Notes: generated from the letters alone by a model not told the origin. A stretch of DNA of 45,682 nucleotides from Belliella calami (GCF_022549695.1 NZ_JAKZGS010000025.1:1-45682); one strand, 5' to 3'; counted from the first letter of the stretch, positions 8,849 through 16,717 are shown. A program made the numbers and translations.

Positions 8849-10177
8849 TTATTCAGTTGCATCTGTTGGTTTAGGAAGATATTTCAACACTACTCGGCTG
8901 TCTTTATCAAGATACTTTTGAGCGACTCTTTTGACATCTTCCGCTGTTACTTTTCTGAATAAATCCAGTTGGGTATTGACATAATCGGCATTGCCATAAA
9001 ACACGTGACCTTGAGCTAATGATTGTGAAATATTTGCAACAGAACCAAATCCATTGATAATTTGATTTTCTTTGATATTTATCAATTTTTGCAAGTCGTT
9101 TTTATCGATACCGTTGGTTTTGACTTGATCCAACACTTCGTCGATAGCAACATTCAAATCATCCACATCTACTCCCATATTTGCGATAGCAAGTACAAGG
9201 AACATCCCTCCATCCTCTAGATCATTTGGAAAAGCAACTGCTTGAATCGCTTTTTGGCTTTTGTCTACCAATTCTTTGTACATCAAAGAACTCTTTCCTG
9301 ACAACAAGTAAGTACTAAGCAAGTCCAAAGCATACGTATCAGGATGATCTTTTTTCGGCATTAGGTAGCCTTGGAAAATCGCCGGCAACTGAATGTTGTC
9401 ATACACAACATCTTCGATCTCGTTGCTTAACTTCTGAATCTCAATATTAGGTCTGTAAGGTTCGATTGTTCCTTTTGGGATTTCTTCGAAATATGCTCTT
9501 ACCAATCTCTCAGTCTCTGCATAATCAATGTCACCAGCTATAGAAAGTGTGGCATTGTTTGGCTTGTAATAAGTCGCATAAAACTCCATGAATTCCTCCA
9601 GTTTGGACGCTTCCAAATGTTCAGCAGAACCAATGATTGGGGATTTGTACGGATGGTTTGGATATAATCTAACTGGAATTTCTTTTTGGAAAGAACCATA
9701 TGGCCTCTCTTCCATAACCTCTTTCATCTCTTGCTTGATAACCTCTCTTTGGGTATCGACACCTACTTGATCTACTTTAGCTTGAAGCATTCTTTCAGAC
9801 TCGAGATAAAGTGAGAGCTCTAGTTGATTGGATGGAAGGATTTCGTAATAAATAGTATAATCTTGGCTTGTGCCAGCATTCAATGTTCCACCAGCAGATT
9901 CTACAATTTCAAAAAACTTACCTCTAGGGATGTTTTCAGAACCTTCAAACATCAAATGCTCGAAGAAATGCGCAAAGCCAGTTCTTTCTGGATTTTCATT
10001 TTTGGAACCTACATGATATAATACTGATGTAGCTACAATTGGTGTTGTATTATCCTGATGAAGGATTACATGCAACCCATTGTCCAATGTGAATTCCTTG
10101 TATTCGATTTTGTTTTGACCAAAAACCGAAAACACGAAGAACACACCGAAAAGTGATAAAAAAGCGGATTTTCTCAT
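8849..10177 (-). CDS. M16 family zinc peptidase, catalytic subunit
   Basis: A 442-residue exported peptidase (signal peptide residues 1-20). The inverted zinc motif HFFEH is at H70-E73-H74, and E150 in REVIKQEM is the expected third ligand, the same spacing as in mitochondrial processing peptidase beta. The C-terminal half is the usual non-catalytic M16 domain. It lies 24 bp upstream of the inactive partner, which suggests one operon and a heterodimeric enzyme. No promoter matching the consensus was found in 10178-10419, and nothing else is recognisable in that 242-bp gap. Confidence 0.93.
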   Translation of the reverse strand: MRKSAFLSLFGVFFVFSVFGQNKIEYKEFTLDNGLHVILHQDNTTPIVATSVLYHVGSKNENPERTGFAHFFEHLMFEGSENIPRGKFFEIVESAGGTLNAGTSQDYTIYYEILPSNQLELSLYLESERMLQAKVDQVGVDTQREVIKQEMKEVMEERPYGSFQKEIPVRLYPNHPYKSPIIGSAEHLEASKLEEFMEFYATYYKPNNATLSIAGDIDYAETERLVRAYFEEIPKGTIEPYRPNIEIQKLSNEIEDVVYDNIQLPAIFQGYLMPKKDHPDTYALDLLSTYLLSGKSSLMYKELVDKSQKAIQAVAFPNDLEDGGMFLVLAIANMGVDVDDLNVAIDEVLDQVKTNGIDKNDLQKLINIKENQIINGFGSVANISQSLAQGHVFYGNADYVNTQLDLFRKVTAEDVKRVAQKYLDKDSRVVLKYLPKPTDATE

Positions 10178-10419
10178 ATAATATATAGTTAATAATTAAT
10201 TTGTGATTGTTTTAGATACAATAACCATACTCGATAAATTGTTTGAGCGGAAAGAATAAATTTTAATAAGTCTAAAATCTGTTTTAAAAGGACTTGAAAG
10301 TTAATGCCTAGTGATAACATTACCAATAATTAAATCGAACAAATCTTACTTTTTTAATTTTTGATCGAATATGGACATCTCTTTTCGGAATACTGTTCGA
10401 ATTCGATCACATCAAATCT

Positions 10420-11040
10420 TTACAATCCTTCTGAATAAATATACATGAAGAGTGTTTGAATATCTTTCTTAATTGATTTGGGGTAAACTGTATTATTGTC
10501 CAAATGAGTAGTCCTTACATCTAGATCAATCAACACATCCTTTTCCGCCAAATCATAGAGCCTGTAGTTCGTTTGGATCCAATAATCAGGGTAAGTCCAT
10601 AATGAGGATCCTACCACAGAGCTGTTTTGATTGGATTCATTGTACAGCATTGTAGCTCCCAATTTACTTAATCGTGCATATTTCCTTTCAACAATCTCCA
10701 AATCAAGTAAATACCGCACCCCTAATTCTGCATACAACTTTTCTCTGTTTCTTTCAGTTGTAAAATCTCTTATCCCTACTGATTTCAATTCGATTTCGTG
10801 ATAATCAGTATCCCAAACCTCTCTAAAGCCATAGCTTTTCAATTCCTGAGGAAGGGTTTCCAGAAATGTCCTATAATCCTTTTGGGAAAAACCTGCTGGT
10901 AAATTGACCAAAATAATCTCCCCTCTATCAAGAGGTGGAAGCCAGGAATTGACATGGATCTGTTGCACTATTTGTTGAACAGGTTTTCCACAAGCAAACA
11001 AAAGGAGAATAAGTAAATAAGTAAAGTATCTCATGTTCAA
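10420..11040 (-). CDS. Predicted lipoprotein of unknown function
   Basis: A 206-residue protein with a lipoprotein signal: hydrophobic LLILLLF followed by the lipobox Cys in LLFACGK (Cys17). The rest is soluble, with alternating beta/alpha character. I do not recognise the family; the GEIILVNLPAGF and LGVRYLLDLEIVERKYARL segments recall lipoproteins that carry a short beta-sheet domain. It sits 63 bp downstream of the truncated DUF4221-like gene on the same strand and may be the last gene of the peptide/lipoprotein unit. Confidence 0.6.
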   Translation of the reverse strand: MNMRYFTYLLILLLFACGKPVQQIVQQIHVNSWLPPLDRGEIILVNLPAGFSQKDYRTFLETLPQELKSYGFREVWDTDYHEIELKSVGIRDFTTERNREKLYAELGVRYLLDLEIVERKYARLSKLGATMLYNESNQNSSVVGSSLWTYPDYWIQTNYRLYDLAEKDVLIDLDVRTTHLDNNTVYPKSIKKDIQTLFMYIYSEGL

Positions 11041-11103
11041 TAAGCTTTCAAAAGTTGAAAGAAAAACCTCTGACCGATTAAGATAGTTTATTTTAATTCA
11101 ATA

Positions 11104-11280
11104 TCAAAAAGCAAAATTCCAGTTAGGAACATATTGTATATACTCTTCAACAGGAGAAGTATATTTTTCCAAGTTCAAGACATATTCATGAATTTCTTTA
11201 AATACCCTTGAGTTACCATTCCCTATTTTTCCACCACAGCCAAAAGAAAGCAGGCAAATAAAAAAAATAAATTTCCTCAT
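11104..11280 (-). pseudogene. Truncated second copy of the DUF4221-like lipoprotein (58 codons)
   Basis: An intact 58-codon frame starting MRKFIFFICLLSFGCGGK, with its own lipoprotein signal. It is clearly a duplicate of the first ~55 residues of the full-length gene upstream: both share TSPVEEYIQYVPNW exactly, and the nucleotide sequence is nearly identical over that stretch (11130-11166 versus 12285-12321). After NW the copy ends in NFAF and a stop. Its ATG overlaps the upstream stop (ATGA), so it could still be translated as a tiny lipopeptide. It is either a decaying tandem duplicate or a short lipopeptide in its own right. Confidence 0.7.
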
Positions 11281-12440
11281 ACTATCAAAAAAGTCTTGAA
11301 GTATAACTTATCCTCATTATTCAAATCCACATAGGTGATGTTCAACCCCTTCTCGTTGACAAAACATCTGTCAAGATAAACACCATCTTCTGATTGTTCC
11401 AAACGCATTTCAGCTATTTTTTCATAGTTGCTATCAAATGCCATAACAATCATATTTCTTGGCTCATGCAATGGATCTTTTGTATAGGTATCTCCATAAT
11501 TTGGATTCGGCTCTAAGGCTATTCTATAAATCAAATCCCGATGCTCATCGTACAAAACAGATCCAAAAACAAATTGCTCATTGTAATGTGTCATATACAC
11601 AGGATCATTGAAAACAGCATTTACAGGAATTGCCTTTATCTCCTTGAACTTTTCTGGTTTGGCTGAAAAGGAGGCTATTCTCTCAAACTTATCATTTTCA
11701 ACATACAATTCTTCATCAGCAGCATATCCTAGAAAGTACTGCTTTTTTCTTTCAGAATAATCAGAATACAAATAGGAGAGTAAAACACCCCATGCTTTTC
11801 CATGCATCTTTTCAGGGTAACCTTTCACTCTATTAACTTCACCTGATTCTATATCTACTTCAATTAGCAAACAATCAGTATAAAACTTTTTTGGATAGTA
11901 AGAACTCATATCAGGAGAAGTATTCAAAATAAGTTTCTCTGGAAACTTTTTTAGAATTTTATTGTGATTAAACATAGGTAAAAACGTATCTCCAGACAAA
12001 GGAATCCCTGAAACAGGATCTACTTTAGTCCCTGGATCCAAAAATTCAAATGTCTTGATCAAATCAAAGTGCTGATTAACCAAATGAGTTTTATAATAAT
12101 ACCTTCTATTGAGAAAAATATTTTCTTCATCATGAATATGAAAATCATAAATATTTGAAAAGGCTTTTGGGCCATCAGGGGAATAAAGCAAACTTTCCAT
12201 TAACTCTCCAGATTCCAAATCATAAAACTTAATTTCAAACATTTTTCGAGCATGGACTGCAAATACTTGCTTTCCTTTCCAATTAGGAACATATTGAATA
12301 TACTCTTCAACAGGAGATGTATATCTATCTAAATCCAACATGTATTGGTGAACTTCTTTAAAAACTTTTATTCCTTCTCCATCTACTTTTCCATCACAAC
12401 CAAAAGAAAGAAAACATATTAAAACTAAAATTCTTTTCAT
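11277..12440 (-). CDS. DUF4221-like lipoprotein, probable beta-propeller
   Basis: A 387-residue lipoprotein starting MKRILVLICFLSFGCDGK, with lipobox Cys at LSFGC. I chose ATG 12440 because it gives a proper lipoprotein signal; an in-frame ATG 14 codons upstream (12482) would spoil it. The body is rich in short beta strands and aromatic turns, like the six-bladed propeller lipoproteins of Bacteroidota (DUF4221/BF3164 type). Propeller lipoproteins of this kind are often encoded beside small NVEALA-type exported peptides, as here. Function is unknown. The family name is from memory and only moderately sure. Confidence 0.65.
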   Translation of the reverse strand: MKRILVLICFLSFGCDGKVDGEGIKVFKEVHQYMLDLDRYTSPVEEYIQYVPNWKGKQVFAVHARKMFEIKFYDLESGELMESLLYSPDGPKAFSNIYDFHIHDEENIFLNRRYYYKTHLVNQHFDLIKTFEFLDPGTKVDPVSGIPLSGDTFLPMFNHNKILKKFPEKLILNTSPDMSSYYPKKFYTDCLLIEVDIESGEVNRVKGYPEKMHGKAWGVLLSYLYSDYSERKKQYFLGYAADEELYVENDKFERIASFSAKPEKFKEIKAIPVNAVFNDPVYMTHYNEQFVFGSVLYDEHRDLIYRIALEPNPNYGDTYTKDPLHEPRNMIVMAFDSNYEKIAEMRLEQSEDGVYLDRCFVNEKGLNITYVDLNNEDKLYFKTFLIV

Positions 12441-12546
12441 AGATTCTAAACAAATAAAAACAGTTTGTAAAATTTTAACCAAAAAACAAAAATAGCCACG
12501 ATGACTTAAAACAATTTAATGAAATAAAAACATCGTGGCAATAAAA

Positions 12547-12783
12547 TCAATCAATTCTCGGTGCTGTGACACAGCAATAGGTTGGCATGCAAGTACCGCC
12601 AGACTCTCCACACACCATATCCCTGTATTGATTACCTGAAGTGGCTTCAAGCTCCAACTCCACAAAAGTCTCTTCTGTAACCTCTATTGGCTCTGAAGAA
12701 ATGAAACCCGTCGAAAATACCATCGCTGTAGCTCCCGCTACTGCCATGATTGCATTTGGAAATCTGAATTTTGAGTTTTTCAT
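12547..12783 (-). CDS. Small exported Cys-containing peptide (NVEALA-like)
   Basis: A 78-residue precursor. Residues 1-30 form a signal or leader (basic start MKNSKFRF, then a hydrophobic AIMAVAGATAMVFSTGF). Residues 31-50 are acidic (EETFVELELEATSG). The C-terminal tail has four cysteines (C58, C65, C70, C71). The ELELEATSG segment recalls the LANVEALASG motif of the NVEALA peptide family, but the match is loose. Start 12783 is chosen; an upstream in-frame ATG at 12852 would run through a poly-T tract. It precedes the DUF4221-like lipoprotein by 106 bp and diverges from the kinase-fold gene. Confidence 0.65.
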   Translation of the reverse strand: MKNSKFRFPNAIMAVAGATAMVFSTGFISSEPIEVTEETFVELELEATSGNQYRDMVCGESGGTCMPTYCCVTAPRID

Positions 12784-12859
12784 ATGTTTATAATTTAAAA
12801 GTTGTTTTTCAAAAAAAAAAAAAAAAACAATTTTAAAAAGCAAGTAAACCAATTAAAAA

Positions 12860-13561
12860 ATGAAAAAAAATATCAAAAAATTGATTTCTGAAGATCAATT
12901 AAAAGCAATCGAGAAATCTATCCTTGACATTATCTTAGACTTAGACCACCCCAATATCAATTCCATAGAAAAACTCCAACTCGACACAAGTGAAACTGAA
13001 GCTTTTTCAATTACTCCTTTCTGCAATCTTACATCGCTAAATGAGTTCATTGACAAGTATCCTGTATCATTGGAAATGGTCAATGTCCTAATTTGGGATA
13101 CATTGACAGGGCTCTCTTACTTACATAGCAAAAAACTGGTGCACTCTGACTTAAAGCTCTCCAATATCCTTATGCATAAGGTTGGTAAAAAAATCACATT
13201 CAAACTAGGTGACTTGCTGACACTAAAAAGAGAAAATACCTTTTTAAAAATCGAAGGAGGATTTTATACTCCAGAGATCATAGCTCCCGAAGTCTATGAA
13301 TCAGGAATGGTCACTTCCAAAATGGATATTTGGTCTTTTGGAGTACTACTTTATATTTTGTTTACAAAAAAATACCCTTTTGGAGACAGAAGAAACATTC
13401 CTGTTTCAAAAATCAAAGAGAACATCAAATCCAAAAGCATCATTGGTCCACCTTTGGTTTCGGTCATGGAGCCTTACAATCATTTCATAGAACTCTGTCT
13501 AAGCAAAAAACCGAACGAAAGACCCACTGCTAAAGACCTTTTGGAAATGATAGAACAATAA
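12860..13561 (+). CDS. Truncated protein-kinase-fold protein lacking the ATP-binding N-lobe
   Basis: A 233-residue protein with the C-lobe of a eukaryotic-type Ser/Thr kinase. The catalytic loop is HSDLKLSN (95-102; D97, K99 and N102 kept, but the usual HRD arginine is Ser). The metal-binding position reads GDLL (D118, not DFG). APE is at 142-144, DIWSFG at 156-161 and the ERP arginine at R221. The frame begins at about helix C: the Gly-rich loop and the VAIK lysine are absent. An in-frame TAA lies two codons upstream of the ATG, so no N-lobe is hidden there. It may be a pseudokinase. It diverges from the peptide gene with only 76 bp between. Confidence 0.8.
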   Translation: MKKNIKKLISEDQLKAIEKSILDIILDLDHPNINSIEKLQLDTSETEAFSITPFCNLTSLNEFIDKYPVSLEMVNVLIWDTLTGLSYLHSKKLVHSDLKLSNILMHKVGKKITFKLGDLLTLKRENTFLKIEGGFYTPEIIAPEVYESGMVTSKMDIWSFGVLLYILFTKKYPFGDRRNIPVSKIKENIKSKSIIGPPLVSVMEPYNHFIELCLSKKPNERPTAKDLLEMIEQ

Positions 13562-13571
13562 TCAGGTCACA

Positions 13572-14333
13572 TTATATTGTAGATATATAATTTTTGAAAT
13601 ATTTCAACCTACTCCCATACCAGCTAAAAATCTCTCCGTCAACCAACTGGATGGTAGAATCTGGCAGGATTGCCGAAAATTCATCCAGATGTTTTTGCTT
13701 GAATGGGTAAGGTTCTGAACTTAAAAGCAAAAAATCTGGGTTCATTTCGGTGAGTCCTTTCAACGAAAGCTCTGGATATCGACTTTCCCTTACCAAATTC
13801 TCAAAACCTGCCCGATCAAGCATATCGTCTATAAAAGTATCCTTACCTGCTACCATGATTGGATCTTTCCAAATCAAGTATATAGCTGTCCCTTTTTTCT
13901 TGGGAACATAATCCATATCCTTTTGAATCATATCAACCAATTGCTGTGCTGCTTCAGATCTTCCTGTGATTTCCCCAATCCCACGCATCATCTCCATTGC
14001 ATCGCTTAGATCGAAGATATCACTCATCCATACAGGATACTTTTCCGCCAACATTACTATTCCCTCTTGATAATTCTCCTCCTTGTTGCCAATAATCAAG
14101 TCTGGCTTCAGCTCATCTATTTTATCAAAATGAAAATTCTTTGTTCCCCCAATGATTTGCTTTTCTTTTTTGAAGCCTTCAGGATGCACACAAAACTTGG
14201 TCACCCCTACTATCCTATCCCCTAAACCAAGATCCACCAAAAGCTCAGTCTGTGAAGGAACCAATGAAATAATTCTCTTCGGATTTTCGGAGATAGTTAC
14301 TTTTCTTTTTAGTTGGTCGGTGTAGATGGGCAT
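13572..14333 (-). CDS. Helical-backbone metal receptor (BtuF-like)
   Basis: A 253-residue protein with the periplasmic-binding fold used for cobalamin and iron-chelate uptake. The start has RIISLVPSQTELLVDLGLGDRIVGVT (19-44), the usual first lobe of BtuF/FhuD-like receptors, and PDFLLLSSEPYPFK lies in the second lobe. No signal peptide or lipobox is present, so as annotated it would stay in the cytoplasm, although many family members are exported. No permease or ATPase gene is nearby. It converges on the kinase-fold gene with a 10-bp gap. Ligand unknown. Confidence 0.82.
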   Translation of the reverse strand: MPIYTDQLKRKVTISENPKRIISLVPSQTELLVDLGLGDRIVGVTKFCVHPEGFKKEKQIIGGTKNFHFDKIDELKPDLIIGNKEENYQEGIVMLAEKYPVWMSDIFDLSDAMEMMRGIGEITGRSEAAQQLVDMIQKDMDYVPKKKGTAIYLIWKDPIMVAGKDTFIDDMLDRAGFENLVRESRYPELSLKGLTEMNPDFLLLSSEPYPFKQKHLDEFSAILPDSTIQLVDGEIFSWYGSRLKYFKNYISTI

Positions 14334-14409
14334 TTTAATTGGATTAGAAGATTACAAAATTAGAAGATTGGGAGGTTATAAGGTTGGAAGGTTGGAAAGT
14401 TTTAAGGTT

Positions 14410-14508
14410 GAGTCTACTCCGAAAAGTAGTAAAATGAGAATTTTATCCCTCTAATTTTAATCCTAAGACACTTTTTTCTAATGAAAATGGCTTTTTAAGA
14501 GTGGACTC
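14410..14508. mobile_element. 99-bp inverted-repeat (MITE-like) element, second family
   Basis: The ends are GAGTCTACTCCGAAAAGT and the complement of CTTTTTAAGAGTGGACTC, an imperfect ~18-bp terminal inverted repeat. AAGGTT flanks both sides directly (14404-14409 and 14509-14514). The interior is AT-rich and non-coding. A related end is at 45558. The surrounding sequence is itself made of GGTTGGAAGGTT-type repeats, so the 6-bp duplication could be chance. Confidence 0.55.
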
Positions 14509-14534
14509 AAGGTTGGAAGGTTTTAAGATTAAAC

Positions 14535-14618
14535 ATGGCTTGTGTCTCCACAAGCCATTTGACAAAATCAGCATTCTATGCAGACTTAGGGTAGAAGGTC
14601 TGTGAAGACACAGACCTT
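14535..14618. repeat. Pair of strong hairpins with a GTGTCT/CAC core
   Basis: Two 10-bp-stem, 4-nt-loop palindromes lie 36 bp apart: ATGGCTTGTG-TCTC-CACAAGCCAT (14535-14558) and AAGGTCTGTG-AAGA-CACAGACCTT (14595-14618). They are similar to each other in inverted orientation and are both bordered by a TTTGACAA/TTGTCAAA motif on the distal side. They look like a REP-type intergenic repeat. No gene overlaps them. Confidence 0.55.
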
Positions 14619-14658
14619 GGGGTTGGGGTTGTCAAATTGGAAGATTGAATTACTAAAT

Positions 14659-14801
14659 ATGAGTATCCGCAATGTTGTACGTTGGCTCAGAAGAGGCATT
14701 ATGTGTTGCGGATTCTCGTCACCGGACAACTGCCAACAGAACCTCAAATCATTTATCAAACATTCTATTGATTGGCTACGTGCATTCAAGCAGATACACA
14801 T
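14659..14801 (+). mobile_element. MITE-like element copy B
   Basis: A 143-bp element with ends ATGAGTATCCGC and the complement of ATGTGTATCTGC. It is flanked by a 9-bp target duplication (ATTACTAAA at 14649-14657 and 14802-14810). An internal inverted copy of the left end (TTGCGGATTCTC) begins about 45 bp in. It closely resembles copy C1 at 23597 over its whole length, including CAAATC and GGCTACGTGCA segments. The remainder of 14334-14876 holds the other two repeats and GATTAGAAGATTGG-type low-complexity DNA, and no gene. Confidence 0.8.
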
Positions 14802-14876
14802 ATTACTAAAAGAACTTGTCTGACTACTTTCCCATTTAATTAACTATTTATCCTAATTAACCAATAATCTAATCCA

Positions 14877-15944
14877 CTAAACCACATATCTAAAGTCAAA
14901 CTTTGGATCGAAATCTTCCAAGAATCCTTTGATCAGCTGAATGACTTGTTGGATATCTTCTTTGCTTGCGGTCTCTACGGTGGTATGCATGTATTTCAAT
15001 GGCAAAGAAATCAATGCCGACGGTACTCCTTCATTGGAATAGGCGAAAGCATCCGTATCAGTGCCTGTTGCTCGGGATGCTGCTGCTCTTTGGAAACCGA
15101 TCTCTCTTTTTCTAGCAGAATCAATGATCAAATCCAACAATTTCTTGTGCACTGATGCTCCATATGCCAATACTGGCCCTTTGCCAGCCACCAAATCCCC
15201 TGAGGTGATTTTGTTGTACATTGGCGCCGTTGTGTCATGGCAAACGTCAGTGATGATTGCTACTTGCGGCTTGATTCTAGCTGCTATCATAGCAGCACCA
15301 CGCAGCCCTATTTCTTCTTGAACTGCATTTACGATATACAATCCAAAAGGTAATTTGGTTTTGGATTCGTGGAGCAATCTTGCAACCTCTGCTATCATAA
15401 AGCCTCCTACTCTATTGTCCAAAGCCCTGCCACTGTAGAATTTGTCATTCAACTCAGTAAGTTCATCCTGAAATGTAATCACACAACCTACATGAACGCC
15501 CATTTTTTCGATTTCCTCTTTGGTTCGAGCTCCTACATCTATAAAGATATTGTCCAAAGTCGGTGCATCATCTTTTCCATCCTTCCTCACATGGATAGCA
15601 GGCCAACCAAAAACTCCAGGAATGACTTTCTCATCTGTATGGATATTGACACGCATAGATGGTGCAATCATATGATCCGAACCACCATTCCTTCTAACAT
15701 AAATGTAACCTTCTGGAGTAATGTAATTGACAAACCAACTGATCTCATCCGCATGAGCTTCAATCACAACTTTGAATTCAGCATCGGGGTTGATAACCCC
15801 TACTGCCGTTCCATAATTGTCCGTAAAGTGAGTATCTACATAAGGCTTGATATAATCCAACCATACTTGCTGCCCTGAAGCTTCAAAACCTGTTGGACTT
15901 GCAGTATTGAGGTATTTGTATATAAATTTTTCTGATTTTGACAT
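14877..15944 (-). CDS. M42 family metallopeptidase (glutamyl/deblocking aminopeptidase-like)
   Basis: A 355-residue di-zinc aminopeptidase of the M42 (TET/PepA/YsdC) family. The expected motifs are EAHADEISWFV (zinc His/Asp), RALDNRVGG (bridging Asp), AVQEEIGLRGA (catalytic Glu pair), and the C-terminal LPLKYMHTTVETAS with a zinc His. I chose the ATG at 15944 (MSKSEKFIYKYLN); 20 further codons upstream read through intergenic sequence. No export signal, so it should act on peptides in the cytoplasm, probably as a dodecamer like its relatives. No clear promoter was seen upstream. Confidence 0.93.
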   Translation of the reverse strand: MSKSEKFIYKYLNTASPTGFEASGQQVWLDYIKPYVDTHFTDNYGTAVGVINPDAEFKVVIEAHADEISWFVNYITPEGYIYVRRNGGSDHMIAPSMRVNIHTDEKVIPGVFGWPAIHVRKDGKDDAPTLDNIFIDVGARTKEEIEKMGVHVGCVITFQDELTELNDKFYSGRALDNRVGGFMIAEVARLLHESKTKLPFGLYIVNAVQEEIGLRGAAMIAARIKPQVAIITDVCHDTTAPMYNKITSGDLVAGKGPVLAYGASVHKKLLDLIIDSARKREIGFQRAAASRATGTDTDAFAYSNEGVPSALISLPLKYMHTTVETASKEDIQQVIQLIKGFLEDFDPKFDFRYVV

Positions 15945-16118
15945 AATTTTAATTTTTAAAATGTCATCAGTCAACGGTCGACTGTCAACTGAAGACCAAT
16001 TCACTATTTAAATTGTTCTATTTAATTGCTCATTTGGATAAATAAATTTCATCAAAGATTATCCGTTTAATTAAATTCTTAATATCACGGATTTGTGCCT
16101 TGCGAATAATTTTATTTT

Positions 16119-16267
16119 ATGATTATCCGCTTTGTTGCCCGTAAAGAAAGAAAATAAGGATTAAAGTTCATTTAGGTGAACAGTAAACTGCGGACAGTCG
16201 TCTGTCGACGATTATCCGCAGAAATTCAAATAAATATTAAGCTACTGGCATAATTGCGGATAATCGA
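16119..16267 (-). mobile_element. MITE-like element copy E
   Basis: A 149-bp element with ends ATGATTATCCGC and the complement of TCGATTATCCGC, flanked by a 10-bp target duplication with one mismatch (ATTTTATTTT at 16109-16118, ATTTTACTTT at 16268-16277). The right duplication contains the stop codon of the four-helix-bundle gene. Read on the minus strand, an internal inverted end copy is followed by a GTCGACAGACGAC dyad, as in copy D. A possible degraded end (GATTATCCG) is at 16059. The rest of 15945-16270 shows no gene. Confidence 0.8.
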
Positions 16268-16270
16268 ATT

Positions 16271-16624
16271 TTACTTTAATGAGTTCCTCAAGGCTTGTGT
16301 TTTTTTAATCAACTCTTCATATTGATTGTAAAGACTTTCAAAATTACTCTCTGAAATTATTTTTCTTTTTCTTCCCAAATACAAACAAGAAACAACTTCT
16401 AAAGCAGACCGAATACTATAATTCAAAAACCGTTTAAAATCTAGATTTGTTTGACCTGTTGATCCTTCTGCTATATTTAATGCAACTGAATCAGCAGCTC
16501 TCTGAAGCTGGGAAGCCAAAATAAACTTTTCATGATTTGGAAAATCATTTACTAACAAACTCACCTGATAGGAAAGCTCTATTGCTATTTGCCATACTGT
16601 CAACTTCTCAAACTTGAACCCCAT
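16271..16624 (-). CDS. Four-helix-bundle protein (23S rRNA intervening-sequence family)
   Basis: A 117-residue all-helical protein of the IVS/S23 family: it starts with FEKLTVWQIAIELSYQV and has the hallmark QLQRAADSVALNIAEGS in helix 2 and FLNYSIRSALEVVSCL in helix 3. Members were first seen inside 23S rRNA intervening sequences and also occur as free-standing genes; the role is unclear. It is not in an rRNA gene here. Its stop codon lies in the target duplication of MITE copy E, and a decayed repeat with AAGCGGACACC and CCGACAGTTGACTG lies just upstream (16672-16716). Confidence 0.9.
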   Translation of the reverse strand: MGFKFEKLTVWQIAIELSYQVSLLVNDFPNHEKFILASQLQRAADSVALNIAEGSTGQTNLDFKRFLNYSIRSALEVVSCLYLGRKRKIISESNFESLYNQYEELIKKTQALRNSLK

Positions 16625-16717
16625 GATACAATGATTTTAAACAACTATTATTTTCAACTACAACCCATATCATGAAGCGGACACCGAAACTGTTGTCTGC
16701 CGACAGTTGACTGTTGA

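Noticed and set aside
12547-12852. Longer peptide precursor starting at 12852
   Set aside because: The added 23 codons come from a poly-T and poly-A tract and would place the leader behind a second hydrophobic stretch; MKNSKFRF at 12783 is the more natural start.
14602-14823. Short open frame near 14602-14823 and a similar one at 23644-23850
   Set aside because: Both lie inside the MITE-like copies and hairpins; the two frames do not share a conserved protein despite related DNA.
16271-16624. 23S rRNA intervening sequence with its four-helix-bundle gene
   Set aside because: No rRNA sequence flanks the gene, so it is a free-standing member.
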